Of a stretch of DNA of 64,000 nt, positions 44,692 through 54,924 are shown piece after piece. The DNA is from JADGHX01 sp035760965. GTDB taxonomy: Bacteria; Pseudomonadota; Gammaproteobacteria; Steroidobacterales; Steroidobacteraceae. Each line of letters starts with the position of its first letter. Positions within the stretch are counted from its first letter, which is position 1. The notes beneath the pieces were generated by a model. That model was not told the DNA's origin. It worked only from the letters and a program-made list of their open reading frames with translations, and did not search any database. The position numbers and the translations under genes were made by a program. Location: positions 1-64,000 of the forward strand of contig DASTRY010000039.1 of NCBI GenBank assembly GCA_035760965.1. Direction: 5' to 3'.

Positions 44692-45669
44692 TCAGTACTT
44701 GCGGGTCGGAAACACCTCGCGTGCCGTCTCCATCGGGAAAATGCCCTCCTGCGTCACGATGCGCTTCGGCAGCGGCCTGCCCGCGACCACGTCCTTCACC
44801 GCCGCCATCAGCTGCGGCCCGAGCAGCGGGCTGCACTCGACCGTCACGTTCAGCTTGCCGGCCATCATCGCCTCGAACGCACCCTTCACCGCATCGATGG
44901 AGATGATGAGGATGTCCTTGCCCGGCGCCAGACCCGCCTCTTCGATCGCCTGAATGGCGCCGATCGCCATGTCGTCGTTGTGCGAGAAGAGCACATTGAT
45001 GCGCCGGCCCTCGGCTTTCAGGAACGCCTCCATCACTTCCTTGCCACGCGCGCGCGTGAAGTCTCCGGTCTGCGAGCGGATGATCTTGTAGCGCGGATCG
45101 GCGGCGATCACCTCCTGGAAGCCGCGCTTGCGATCGTTCGCGGGCGCGGAGCCGACCGTACCCTGGAGCTCGACGATGTTGATGTCACCGGGCCGATCCT
45201 TGGTGTGCTCGAGCAGCCAGCGCCCGGCTTTGCGCCCTTCTTCGACGAAATCCGAGCCCATGAAGGTCACGTACAGCGAATCGTCGCTCACGTCGACGGC
45301 GCGGTCGGTGAGAATCACCGGTATCCCGGCGGCCTTCGCCTCGCGCAGCACGGTTTCCCAGCCGGTCTCGACCACCGGCGAGAACGCGATGACATCCACA
45401 CGCTGGGCGATGAACGAGCGCAGCGCCTTGATCTGGTTTTCCTGCTTCTGCTGCGCATCCGAGAACTTCAGCCGGATGCCCGCCGCCGCGGCCGCAGAGC
45501 GGATCGATTCCGTGTTCGCCGTGCGCCACTCGCTTTCCGCGCCGATCTGGCTGAATCCCAGGACGATCTCGTGCGGCCGGCCGCTGCCGGCGTCGCCCTT
45601 ATGACAGCCGCTCAGGAAAGCGCTGCAAGCGAGCGCGCCAATGAGGGCGAGCACGGACAGAACTCTCAA
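44692..45669 (-). CDS. ytfQ: Furanose ABC transporter substrate-binding lipoprotein, YtfQ-like
   Basis: This is a periplasmic binding protein of about 325 residues closely resembling E. coli YtfQ, which binds galactofuranose and arabinofuranose. Matching stretches are GFSQIGAESEWRTANTESI, QQKQENQIKALRSFIAQ, VELQGTVGSAPANDRKRGF, RSQTGDFTRARGKEVMEAF and HNDDMAIGAIQAIEEAGL. The N-terminus LALIGALACSAFLSGCHK has a lipobox, so unlike the soluble E. coli protein it is probably lipid anchored. The start appears to be a TTG at 45669 with a G-rich site about 8 bases upstream; the longer frame to 46023 crosses into the LysR gene. It is first in the importer operon and divergent from LysR. Confidence 0.91.
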   Translation of the reverse strand: MRVLSVLALIGALACSAFLSGCHKGDAGSGRPHEIVLGFSQIGAESEWRTANTESIRSAAAAAGIRLKFSDAQQKQENQIKALRSFIAQRVDVIAFSPVVETGWETVLREAKAAGIPVILTDRAVDVSDDSLYVTFMGSDFVEEGRKAGRWLLEHTKDRPGDINIVELQGTVGSAPANDRKRGFQEVIAADPRYKIIRSQTGDFTRARGKEVMEAFLKAEGRRINVLFSHNDDMAIGAIQAIEEAGLAPGKDILIISIDAVKGAFEAMMAGKLNVTVECSPLLGPQLMAAVKDVVAGRPLPKRIVTQEGIFPMETAREVFPTRKY

Positions 45670-45811
45670 TGGAACCCCCCGTCGTTCGTTCGAGACCGCG
45701 GCCGCTGCGCGCGCGTCGTTTGAATTGTGACGGCGCGAGCGATATAGAACAAATTCAAAATCGCCGCAGACCGATATACTGTTTGCTATAGCGACGAGGG
45801 AGGGGGTCCCC
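45670..45811. promoter_or_regulatory. Divergent promoter region between furanose importer and LysR gene
   Basis: The 142-base spacer has an AT-rich core (about 45738-45800) set in GC-rich DNA, with repeated TATA-like blocks (GATATAGAAC, GATATACTG, GCTATAGCG). This is the normal place for a LysR regulator to bind its own promoter and that of the divergent operon. I cannot assign individual boxes with confidence. The LysR gene has a strong GGGAGGGGG site before its ATG. Confidence 0.5.
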
Positions 45812-46810
45812 ATGCCAGCCAGCACGCCTCCGTGGTTTCTGCGCGCTCGGATCAAGACTCGGCAGCTCATGCTGCTGATCGCGATCGGCGACGAAGGCAA
45901 CATCCATCGGGCGGCCGAGATCCTGAGGGTATCGCAGCCTGCCGCGTCGAAGCTGCTGAAAGACCTCGAGGACGCCCTCGGCGTCACCCTCTTCGAGCGG
46001 CTGCCGCGCGGTATGCGGCCCACTTGGTACGGTGAGGCGATGATCCGTCACGCGCGCATGGCGCTCTCGAATCTCGCGCAGGCCGGCAGCGAGCTCGAAG
46101 CGCTGAAGACGGGGCGGTTCGGCGAGGTCACGGTCGGCGCGATCACCGGCCCCGCGCTCAGCCTCTTGCCGCAGGCGGTGGCCATCGTCGCGCGCGAGCA
46201 ACCCAACCTGCGCGTGCAGCTCGTCGTGGAATCGAGCGATGTGCTGCTCGAACGCCTCGTGCAGAGCAAGCTCGACATCATGGTCGGCCGGCTCTCCGAG
46301 ACGCACGACAAGACGAATCTCTCGTACGAGCGGCTCGCCGACGAACCGGTGTGCGCCGTCGCGCGGCCGAACCATCCGTTGCTCGGCCACCCGTCGCTGA
46401 CGCTGCAGCACCTCGAAGACGCGCCGTGGATCGTGCCGGCGCTCGGCAGCGTGCTGCGCCATCGCTTCGAGCTGATGTTCCAGGAGGCCGGGCTCAGCGT
46501 TCCGCCGCAGCTCATCGAGACTTCCTCGATCCTCTTCACGACGAAGATGCTGCAGGAGAGCGACTTCGTCGCCGTGATTCCGACGGAGGTGGCGCGTTAC
46601 TACACGTCCTACGGAATGGTTTCGATCCTGCCGATCAAGCTGTCGTGCACGATGGATGCGTTCGGCATCATACTGCGCAAGGACTGGTTGCTCTCGCCCG
46701 CCGCCAAAGTGGTGCTGCGCGCGTTGCAGAGCGCGGCGCGCAGCGCGTACGACTACATCCCCGACACTGCAGGCGAGCCGCGTTCCGCGCGTGCGAGCCT
46801 GCGCGCCTGA
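45812..46810 (+). CDS. LysR-family regulator, probable control of furanose/arabinose genes
   Basis: The protein is 332 residues. The helix-turn-helix lies at about 17-75 (IKTRQLMLLIAIGDEGNIHRAAEILRVSQPAASKLL, seen as GNIHRAAEILRVSQPAASKL), followed by the linker helix and the substrate-binding domain (about 105-310; GEVTVGAITGPALSLLPQAV). The arrangement resembles the sugar-responsive LysR group (GbpR/GalR-type), which commonly sits divergent to sugar importers. Here it lies between the YtfQRT-YjfF-like operon and the arabonate-dehydratase gene. It is therefore the likely sensor of a pentose or furanose and regulator of both. Confidence 0.92.
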   Translation: MPASTPPWFLRARIKTRQLMLLIAIGDEGNIHRAAEILRVSQPAASKLLKDLEDALGVTLFERLPRGMRPTWYGEAMIRHARMALSNLAQAGSELEALKTGRFGEVTVGAITGPALSLLPQAVAIVAREQPNLRVQLVVESSDVLLERLVQSKLDIMVGRLSETHDKTNLSYERLADEPVCAVARPNHPLLGHPSLTLQHLEDAPWIVPALGSVLRHRFELMFQEAGLSVPPQLIETSSILFTTKMLQESDFVAVIPTEVARYYTSYGMVSILPIKLSCTMDAFGIILRKDWLLSPAAKVVLRALQSAARSAYDYIPDTAGEPRSARASLRA

Positions 46811-46831
46811 TCCATACGAATCTGGTTATAG

Positions 46832-46865
46832 CTCGCGGGAAGATTGTCATTATTCGGCCCGCGAG
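46832..46865. promoter_or_regulatory. Inverted repeat between LysR and dehydratase genes
   Basis: CTCGCGGG and CCCGCGAG flank an 18-base AT-richer spacer containing GATTGTCATTATTC. The repeat starts 21 bases after the LysR stop and ends 47 bases before the dehydratase ATG. It could be a hairpin at the end of the LysR transcript or an operator for the dehydratase promoter. There is no T-run after it. Confidence 0.45.
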
Positions 46866-46912
46866 GCGCCGAGTAGGATGGCCGCCATCGAGAGGAACGC
46901 TCGCAGGCATCC

Positions 46913-48637
<1,725 letters not shown>

Positions 48638-48649
48638 GCGAGGCTGCGC

Positions 48650-49249
48650 GTGAGCGGACCGCGACCGGCGAAAACCGAGCGCACCCGCGAACGCATCCAG
48701 CGGGCCGCGGCCGAGCTGTTCAGGGAGAACACGCCGCCCGAGCTCATCACCTTCAGAGCCGTCGCGCAGCGCGCGGGTGTCGCGGAGATGACCGTCTACC
48801 GCTACTTTCCGACGCGCACGGAGCTGCTCCGCGGGCTGTGGCAGCAGCTCGATCGCGAGATGGGCTCTGCCTTCGGGATCCCGGACAGTCAGCAGGCGCT
48901 GCGGATGCAGCAGTGCGAGCTGTTCCGCACCTTCGAGACGATGCCGTGCCAGACGATGGCCAGCATCGCAACGCCTGCGGGTCGCGCGGTGCGCGCCGCC
49001 TCGAATGCAAAGATACGCAGCGCGTTCCTTGCGATTGCCGAGGAGGTGGCGCCGCGCGCACGGCCCGCGCACAAGATTCAAGTCGCGGCGGTTCTGCAAC
49101 TACTGCACAGCGCGTATGCGTGGGCGTCGTTGCGCGAGCAATGGGGACTCACCGGCGAAGCCGCCGGCGAGGCGACGCTTTGGGCAATCGACGCATTGCT
49201 ATCGGCGCTGCAGAGGCGCAGCGCGCCCGAGCTGCGCAAGGTGCGGTGA
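48650..49249 (+). CDS. TetR-family transcriptional regulator
   Basis: The protein is 199 residues with an N-terminal helix-turn-helix (about 10-55; ERIQRAAAELFRENTPPEL, then VAQRAGVAEMTVYRYFPTRTELL) and a helical ligand-binding domain. The start is a GTG at 48650, 12 bases after the dehydratase stop, so the two are probably co-transcribed. It is convergent with the SDR gene. It may control the arabonate branch or the adjacent operon; the sequence does not decide. Confidence 0.9.
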   Translation: MSGPRPAKTERTRERIQRAAAELFRENTPPELITFRAVAQRAGVAEMTVYRYFPTRTELLRGLWQQLDREMGSAFGIPDSQQALRMQQCELFRTFETMPCQTMASIATPAGRAVRAASNAKIRSAFLAIAEEVAPRARPAHKIQVAAVLQLLHSAYAWASLREQWGLTGEAAGEATLWAIDALLSALQRRSAPELRKVR

Positions 49250-49258
49250 TCTGCGGCG

Positions 49259-50041
49259 TCAGATGATCGTGGCGCCGCCGTCGACGACGATCGTCTGACC
49301 GGTGATGTGCCCGCCGGCATCCGAGGCGAGCAGCAACGCCGGACCCATGAGGTCCGTTTCGCCACCCAGCTTGCCGAGTGGTGTCTGCCGCAGAATCTCC
49401 GCGCCGTGCGTCTCGAGCGTGGCGCGCGTCATCTTCGAGGGGAAGTAGCCCGGCGCGAGCGCATTGACTCGGATATTGCGCGGTCCCCACTCCGCTGCGA
49501 GCGCGCGCGTCATGTTGATGACCGCGCCCTTCGCCGTGTTGTACGCGATCGTGCCCGGCCGATCGGGATGATGGCCCAGCAACCCCTCGATCGAGGCCAC
49601 GTTGACGACCACACCCTTCCCTTGCTTCAGAAACGCGCTGCGCGCCACCGCCTGCGTGAGCAGAAAGAGCCCGGTCACGCCGAGATCGATGACCTTGTTC
49701 CAACCCTCGAGAGGATAGTCTTCCGCGGGCGCGCCCCAGGCCGCACCCGCGTTGTTCACCAGCACGTCGATCCGGCCGAAGCGCTCCAAGACGCGCGCCG
49801 TCAGCTCCGACGCGGCATGCGGCGTGCCGAGATCGGCGACGAAGCCCGCGGCGCTGCACCCTGCGGCATGAAGCTCTTCGACCGCCACGTCGAGATCCGC
49901 CTTCTTCCGCGCGGCGAGCGCGAGCGAGGCGCCGTACTCGCCGAGCGCGCGCGCAATCTGCAGACCGAGCCCGCGCGATCCGCCGGTGACGAGCGCGACG
50001 CGGCCGGTGAGATCGAACAATTGCGCGAGCACCCCGCTCAT
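49259..50041 (-). CDS. Short-chain dehydrogenase/reductase
   Basis: This is an NAD(P)-dependent oxidoreductase of 260 residues. The cofactor motif is TGGSRGLGLQIA, the structural NNAG is present, and the catalytic residues are Ser in VNVASIEG and Tyr/Lys in YNTAKGAVI. It closes with the family's GQTIVVDGGAT. It is the last gene of the seven-gene minus-strand operon, overlapping GH1 by 4 bases. It resembles gluconate-5-dehydrogenase-like and 3-oxoacyl-type SDRs. In this operon it could oxidise an alcohol released from the imported substrate. Confidence 0.92.
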   Translation of the reverse strand: MSGVLAQLFDLTGRVALVTGGSRGLGLQIARALGEYGASLALAARKKADLDVAVEELHAAGCSAAGFVADLGTPHAASELTARVLERFGRIDVLVNNAGAAWGAPAEDYPLEGWNKVIDLGVTGLFLLTQAVARSAFLKQGKGVVVNVASIEGLLGHHPDRPGTIAYNTAKGAVINMTRALAAEWGPRNIRVNALAPGYFPSKMTRATLETHGAEILRQTPLGKLGGETDLMGPALLLASDAGGHITGQTIVVDGGATII

Positions 50042-51354
50042 CGTGCCTCTCCAAAGCGCTCACCGCGAATCAGACGCGCGAAGTGCCGCGCGCTCGGCTT
50101 CGGTGTGCGCGCGAACGTGCTGCGATCGACGGCGACCAATCCGAAGTGCTGGCCGTAGCCTTGCGTCCATTCGAAGTTGTCGAGCAGCGACCAGTAGATG
50201 TAGCTCCCGACGTCGATTCCGTCGCGCAGGCATCGTTCGACCTCGGCGATGCAGGCGTCGAGCCACGCGATGCGACGCGTGTCGTCGTCGGTTGCGATGC
50301 CGCTCTCGGTGACGAAGATCGGCTTGCGCGTCTTGCGTGCGGCCAAGCGAATCATGGCGCCGAGCGCCTGCGGGTAATACTCGTAGCCCGCCGCGGTGAG
50401 CTCCGCGTCGGGCGGCGGCGGCACGATGCTCTTCGAGTCGAAACGAAACCGCGTGTACGCCTGCACGCCTACGAAGTCGCTCGCGTTCACGGCGTCCCAC
50501 CAGTTGCCGTACAGCATCGTCTCCACGTCGGGCGCGATGCTGTCTTCGCCGACGCCCTCGATGGCTTGCGTGGTCAGCGTGACACCGACGGGGAAATCGC
50601 CCGGCCCTGCCTTGATCGCTCGATACGCCTGTGCGTGCGCCTCGAGCAGATGAGCGTCGATCCGATCGGGATCCGCGAACAGAATCGACGAGAACTGCGG
50701 TGAGCTCGTCGCACGCGCCGCCGCGGCAATCATCGCGACGCGCTTCGCGCGATATTCGGCCGTCGCGCCGAGCCGCAGCACTTTGACGAGCAGCTGGATG
50801 TTCGCCTCGTTGAACGGCGATGCCATGCCGATCTGATCGCCCAGCGCACGCGTCGCGCGCTCGCAGTAGCGCGCGAAGAGATCGGGGCTGTCAGGCGCTT
50901 CCCACCCGCCCCGCATCGCGAACCAGCGCGGCACCGTGAAATGGTTGTACGTGACGATCGGCAGCAGACCGTGCTTGCGGCACGAGGCGAGCACCTGCAC
51001 GTAGTGATCGAGCTCGGCCTGCGAGAAGCGGCCCGGCTCGGGTTCGATGCGCGCCCACTCGATGCCGAACCGATAGCAGTTGAGGCCGATGGAGCGGGCG
51101 ATCGCGAAGTCCTGCTCATAGCGGTGATAGCTGTCGCACGCATCGCCCGAGGGTTCCTCGTAGACGGTCTCCGGCAGATGCTCTAGCAACCAGCTGTCGG
51201 AATTGACGTCGCTCCCCTCGCTCTGGTGGGCCGAGATCGCCGCGCCCCACAGAAAGCCCTTCGGTATCGGCGAGCGCGTTGCCGTGTGACCCGAGGACAC
51301 GCGAAGCGTCGCCGCCGCGGCGAGCGCCGCCAACACTTCGCGCCGCGTCCTCAT
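50038..51354 (-). CDS. Glycoside hydrolase family 1 enzyme with Tat-like signal
   Basis: The protein is 438 residues. The N-terminus MRTRREVLAALAAAATL resembles a twin-arginine signal. The GH1 opening PKGFLWGAAISAHQSEGSD is clear. The nucleophile is E350 (IFVTESGIA) and the acid/base is E183 in SPFNEAN, where the usual NEP reads NEA. The C-terminal WSLLDNFEWTQGYGQHFGLV is the expected aglycone/glycone-binding stretch. It is therefore a likely active beta-glycosidase exported to the periplasm. It sits inside a lipid/ester catabolic operon with 4-base overlaps on both sides, suggesting that the imported substrate carries a sugar. Confidence 0.92.
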   Translation of the reverse strand: MRTRREVLAALAAAATLRVSSGHTATRSPIPKGFLWGAAISAHQSEGSDVNSDSWLLEHLPETVYEEPSGDACDSYHRYEQDFAIARSIGLNCYRFGIEWARIEPEPGRFSQAELDHYVQVLASCRKHGLLPIVTYNHFTVPRWFAMRGGWEAPDSPDLFARYCERATRALGDQIGMASPFNEANIQLLVKVLRLGATAEYRAKRVAMIAAAARATSSPQFSSILFADPDRIDAHLLEAHAQAYRAIKAGPGDFPVGVTLTTQAIEGVGEDSIAPDVETMLYGNWWDAVNASDFVGVQAYTRFRFDSKSIVPPPPDAELTAAGYEYYPQALGAMIRLAARKTRKPIFVTESGIATDDDTRRIAWLDACIAEVERCLRDGIDVGSYIYWSLLDNFEWTQGYGQHFGLVAVDRSTFARTPKPSARHFARLIRGERFGEAR

Positions 51355-52526
51355 CGCGATTTCTTCGCGAGAAACGCGCGGCCCTGCTGCCGCACGATAT
51401 CGATGAGGTTGCCCATCGCGAGATTCATGTCGACGACGTGCAGGCCCCAGTCCTCGCGCACACGGCCATCGATCACCACATCACCGGTGATGTCGTCGCT
51501 GCGCGCCCCGCCCGGGCTGGCGTGAATCGTGACCGCGAGATAGTTGTGCGTGCCGGTGTTGCGGCACTCGGCGCTGAGCAGACCCGGCACTTCGACGAAC
51601 GGCGTGGAGATCGGCTTCGGCGGATGCGTCCACGGACCCGGAGGCGCGCTGTCCACGACCGGCGGCTCGATGCCCGAAGCGAGATAGGCGTGCAGCGGCC
51701 CGGACCCGCCGCCGAGCGCCGCCGGGTTCACGCAGGCCGCCTGCAGCCCCGGCCCGGCGGAAGCACCGAACAGCTTCGCGTCGGCGGGCGGTGGGCGGTT
51801 CGCGCGGAACGAGGCGAAGTTGATGGCGCAGCCGAGCTGCGCGGCCGAATGGCACAGCGGGATCGATTTGAAGTCACCGCCCACATCCTTGCCTACGGGA
51901 ACCTGAAGGCGGTAGCCCGCCAGAATCACCGCGAGGATGCGGCTCTGGATCGGCTTGCCGTCGATCTCCTTGCTCACGAGCTGCGCGAGCACGAGCGAGC
52001 CCTGGGAATGCCCGATCAACGCGACGCCGCGGCCCTGATTGTCGTGCGCGAGATAGTGCTCCCACGCGTCTTTCACGTCGTTGTAGGGCAGCGCTCGATC
52101 GATGCTGACCGGATGCCCCTTCAGCGATGAGCGCAATGCCGTGAGCGTCGCTTGCCGATAGAGGGGAGCATACGGCCGGCACACCGACGCGAACCGCGCG
52201 AACTGCTGGCTGACCACGGCCCTTTCCTGCCGCGTGACCTGCATGGCCGCATTGCCGCCGGAAGCCAGCGAAACGGTGGGATACACGTAGAAGCAATCGA
52301 TCGGCGCGTTCGGGTCCGCGTGAAAGCGCTCGATCTGCGTCGAGCCGTCCGCGCGCACGACGGTCGCGTCCTGATTGGCCTGCCCGCACGCATCATCCGA
52401 TCGGCCCGGACGACAGAGCCACGATGCGGGATCGGAATAGTCGTTCTTGGCGACCGGCGAGCTCTGCGCCGATACCGTAGCGCTGCCGAGCAGCAGCGCT
52501 GCAAGGGTGAATGCGGGCAATCTCAT
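51351..52526 (-). CDS. Secreted DUF3089 serine-hydrolase-like protein
   Basis: The protein is 391 residues with a signal peptide (MRLPAFTLAALLLGSATVSAQ) and a DUF3089 domain (PIDCFYVYPTVSL near the start). The nucleophile elbow is ALIGHSQGSLVLAQ, typical of alpha/beta hydrolases. A family-typical late region (NYLAVTIHASPGGARSDDITGD) probably carries the His. DUF3089 proteins have been linked to lipase/lysophospholipase-like folds, but substrates are not established. It overlaps the acyl-CoA-synthetase stop and the GH1 start by 4 bases each, so it is tightly coupled in the operon. Confidence 0.9.
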   Translation of the reverse strand: MRLPAFTLAALLLGSATVSAQSSPVAKNDYSDPASWLCRPGRSDDACGQANQDATVVRADGSTQIERFHADPNAPIDCFYVYPTVSLASGGNAAMQVTRQERAVVSQQFARFASVCRPYAPLYRQATLTALRSSLKGHPVSIDRALPYNDVKDAWEHYLAHDNQGRGVALIGHSQGSLVLAQLVSKEIDGKPIQSRILAVILAGYRLQVPVGKDVGGDFKSIPLCHSAAQLGCAINFASFRANRPPPADAKLFGASAGPGLQAACVNPAALGGGSGPLHAYLASGIEPPVVDSAPPGPWTHPPKPISTPFVEVPGLLSAECRNTGTHNYLAVTIHASPGGARSDDITGDVVIDGRVREDWGLHVVDMNLAMGNLIDIVRQQGRAFLAKKSR

Positions 52527-54184
52527 GAGTCCGTCCCAGTGCTCGTCACCGAGCCGTATTCGGCACGCAAACGTTGCTTGTCGATCTTGCCGGTCATCGC
52601 GAGCGGCATGGCGTCGACGCGGATGATGGCGTCCGGCAGCCACCAGCTCGCGACGCGAGCGCGCAGCACCTCGAGCAACGCGGCATCGGTGATGTGCGCG
52701 CCCTTGCATTGCTCGATGATGAGAATCGGCCGCTCGCCCCACTTCGGATGCGCGCGGCCCACGACCGCGACCAAGGCGATCTCGGGCAGCGCGCCGACGA
52801 TGGTCTCGATCTCGCCGGGATTGATCCATTCGCCGCCGGACTTGATGAGATCCTTGGTGCGGCCGGTGATGCTGACGTTGCCATCCGCATCGATTACCGC
52901 GAGATCGCCCGTGTCGAACCAGCCGTTCGCATCGAGCGCGGACTCGGCCTCGCCGAAGTAGCGCTCGATCACGCTCGCGCCGCGCACGCGCAACCGGCCC
53001 TCGTGCCCGCGCTGCTCGGGCAGCGGAACGCCGTCCGCATCGGTGAGGAGCAGATCGACGCCGAGCGGCGGACGCCCGGACTGGTGCGCCCTGCGCACCG
53101 GCGCCGTCGCGGGCGTCGTCGTACCGAGCGGCGACAGCTCGGTCATGCCCCAGCTCGTCTGCACGGTCACGCCGAGACGTTTTTCCAGGCGATCCATCAG
53201 CGCTTGCGGCACCGGCGATCCGCCGAGCATGAGCCGCTGCAGCGAGGGCACCTCGCCACCCGTGCAATCGAGATGATCGGCGAGCCCGAGCCACACGGTC
53301 GGCACGCCGGCCGCGACGGTCACCCCCTCGGCATTGATCAGATGCGCGAGCGTCGCGCCGTCCTGATGGCGGCCGGGCAGCACGAGCTTCGCTCCCACGG
53401 CCGGCGCCGCGAAGGGAAAGCCCCAGCCGTTCGCATGGAACATCGGCACGGCGACGAGAAGCGAATCGCGCGAGGTGAGACCGCTCGCGTCCGCTTGCAG
53501 TTGATGGACGGTGTGGAGGTAGTTCGAGCGATGCGTATACGTGACGCCCTTCGGCGCGCCGGTGGTGCCCGAGGTGAAGCACAGGCCTGCGGGCGCATTC
53601 TCATCGAAGTCGCCCCATGCGACGGCTGCGCCACGCTGTGCCAGCAGCTCCTCGTATCGCCACGCATGGACGCGGTCGCTGCTCGGCAGACGTACTTCCG
53701 CGCCGACCTCTTCGAGCACGACGACGTGCTCGAGCGTCGGGCACAGCGGGATCAGCTTCTCGACGAGCGGCGTCAAGTCCGGACTGAAGGCGAGCACGCG
53801 ATTGGCGGCCTGCCGGATCATCGCGGCGAGATGAGTGTGCGCGATTCGCGGGTTCAGCGTGTGGCAAACGATGCCGACACCCATTGCACCGTACCAGCAC
53901 TCCATGTGCGCCTGCGTGTTCCACGCCAGAACGCCGAGATGGTCGCCTTGTGCGAGACCAAGCGAGCGGAGCGCACCCGACAAGCGCTTGCAGCGATCCC
54001 TCATCGCCGCATACGTGATGCGTGCGGTGAGCCCGCGCGCGCCGCCGGTCACGACCTCAACGGCGCCGTGCCACTTCGCTGCGTGATCGATGAAGCGGTC
54101 GAGTGTCAGGGCGTAGTGCTGCATCGCGCCGGTATGCGCAGCGCGGCTCCCTGCCGAGGTGTGCACGGCGGTGTCGGACTCCAT
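52523..54184 (-). CDS. Acyl-CoA synthetase (AMP-forming)
   Basis: The protein is 553 residues of the ANL superfamily. ATP and AMP motifs are GLCFTSGTTGAPKGVTYTH, TSWGMTELSPLG, GWFDTGDLAVIDADG and GRTKDLIKSGGEWINPGEIE, with the C-terminal catalytic Lys in MTGKIDKQRL. It activates a carboxylic acid, probably medium/long chain or aromatic-alkyl, to its CoA thioester in the cytoplasm. The ATG at 54184 lies 11 bases after the TetR stop. Together with the FadJ-like enzyme and acyl-CoA dehydrogenase across the shared promoter it provides a full beta-oxidation entry. Confidence 0.93.
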   Translation of the reverse strand: MESDTAVHTSAGSRAAHTGAMQHYALTLDRFIDHAAKWHGAVEVVTGGARGLTARITYAAMRDRCKRLSGALRSLGLAQGDHLGVLAWNTQAHMECWYGAMGVGIVCHTLNPRIAHTHLAAMIRQAANRVLAFSPDLTPLVEKLIPLCPTLEHVVVLEEVGAEVRLPSSDRVHAWRYEELLAQRGAAVAWGDFDENAPAGLCFTSGTTGAPKGVTYTHRSNYLHTVHQLQADASGLTSRDSLLVAVPMFHANGWGFPFAAPAVGAKLVLPGRHQDGATLAHLINAEGVTVAAGVPTVWLGLADHLDCTGGEVPSLQRLMLGGSPVPQALMDRLEKRLGVTVQTSWGMTELSPLGTTTPATAPVRRAHQSGRPPLGVDLLLTDADGVPLPEQRGHEGRLRVRGASVIERYFGEAESALDANGWFDTGDLAVIDADGNVSITGRTKDLIKSGGEWINPGEIETIVGALPEIALVAVVGRAHPKWGERPILIIEQCKGAHITDAALLEVLRARVASWWLPDAIIRVDAMPLAMTGKIDKQRLRAEYGSVTSTGTDS

Positions 54185-54195
54185 CCAATGCTTCT

Positions 54196-54924
54196 CTACT
54201 TCTTGCGGCTCGCCGAGCTCCGGCAGATCGCCTCGAAACCCGCCGCCATGAACGTGGCCATGTAGCGCTTGATCGACTCGAAATCGCCCGACGAGCAGAG
54301 CCCGTGCGACAGCTCGTCGAGGCGCCCGGTGCGCGCCATGTTGTGCGTCATCGCACCCGAGACGAAGTGGTAGCCCCAGAAGATGGTCTTCTCGTCGCAC
54401 TCCGGCATCGCTTTCTTCAGCAGATCGATCAGCGCGAGCACCACCGGGTTGAAGTACTTGGTCATCTTCTCGGCGCCCCAGCCGGCGGCGCTGTTGGCCT
54501 GCGCGGCGATCTTGCCGAACGCGGCCCACTGCTCCGGATCGTCGATCTGCAAGTCGAGATCGGTATCGATCCAGGCCCGCAGCGCGCCCTCCACGGTGAC
54601 GTTGTCGCCCGCTTCCTCGGCGTAGCGGCGCATGGCCTCGAGTCGATTGCGCGCGGAGAGCGGCGCGCGGCGCGCCCACACCGCTTCGAAAATGCTCTCC
54701 TTGCCCTTGAAGTGGTAGTGGATGAGCGTCGAGCTGATGCCGACGCGCTTCGCCACGTCCTTCAACGTGACGCCGTGGTAGCCGTACTCCGCGAACAGTT
54801 GCTCGGCGGCATCGAGAATGCGCGCGATCGAGGCCTCGCGAACGCGCGCCTTGTGGTTGCGGCGCCGGGGACGTCGCGCGGCCGGCGCGCTCTTGGGGGT
54901 GGCTTTGGCGATGGTGGTGCTCAT
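54196..54924 (-). CDS. TetR-family regulator of the ester/lipid operon
   Basis: The protein is 242 residues with an Arg/Lys-rich head (about 1-30), the helix-turn-helix (ILDAAEQLFAEYGYHGVT, then VAKRVGISSTLIHYHFKGKESIF) and a C-terminal ligand domain resembling the TetR_C of fatty-acid and aromatic regulators (FNPVVLALIDLLKKAMPECDE). It is embedded in the operon, with its ATG overlapping the carboxylesterase stop by 4 bases. The inverted repeat at 59004-59025 in the shared promoter is the natural binding site, and an acyl-CoA or the imported compound is the likely ligand. Confidence 0.92.
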   Translation of the reverse strand: MSTTIAKATPKSAPAARRPRRRNHKARVREASIARILDAAEQLFAEYGYHGVTLKDVAKRVGISSTLIHYHFKGKESIFEAVWARRAPLSARNRLEAMRRYAEEAGDNVTVEGALRAWIDTDLDLQIDDPEQWAAFGKIAAQANSAAGWGAEKMTKYFNPVVLALIDLLKKAMPECDEKTIFWGYHFVSGAMTHNMARTGRLDELSHGLCSSGDFESIKRYMATFMAAGFEAICRSSASRKK

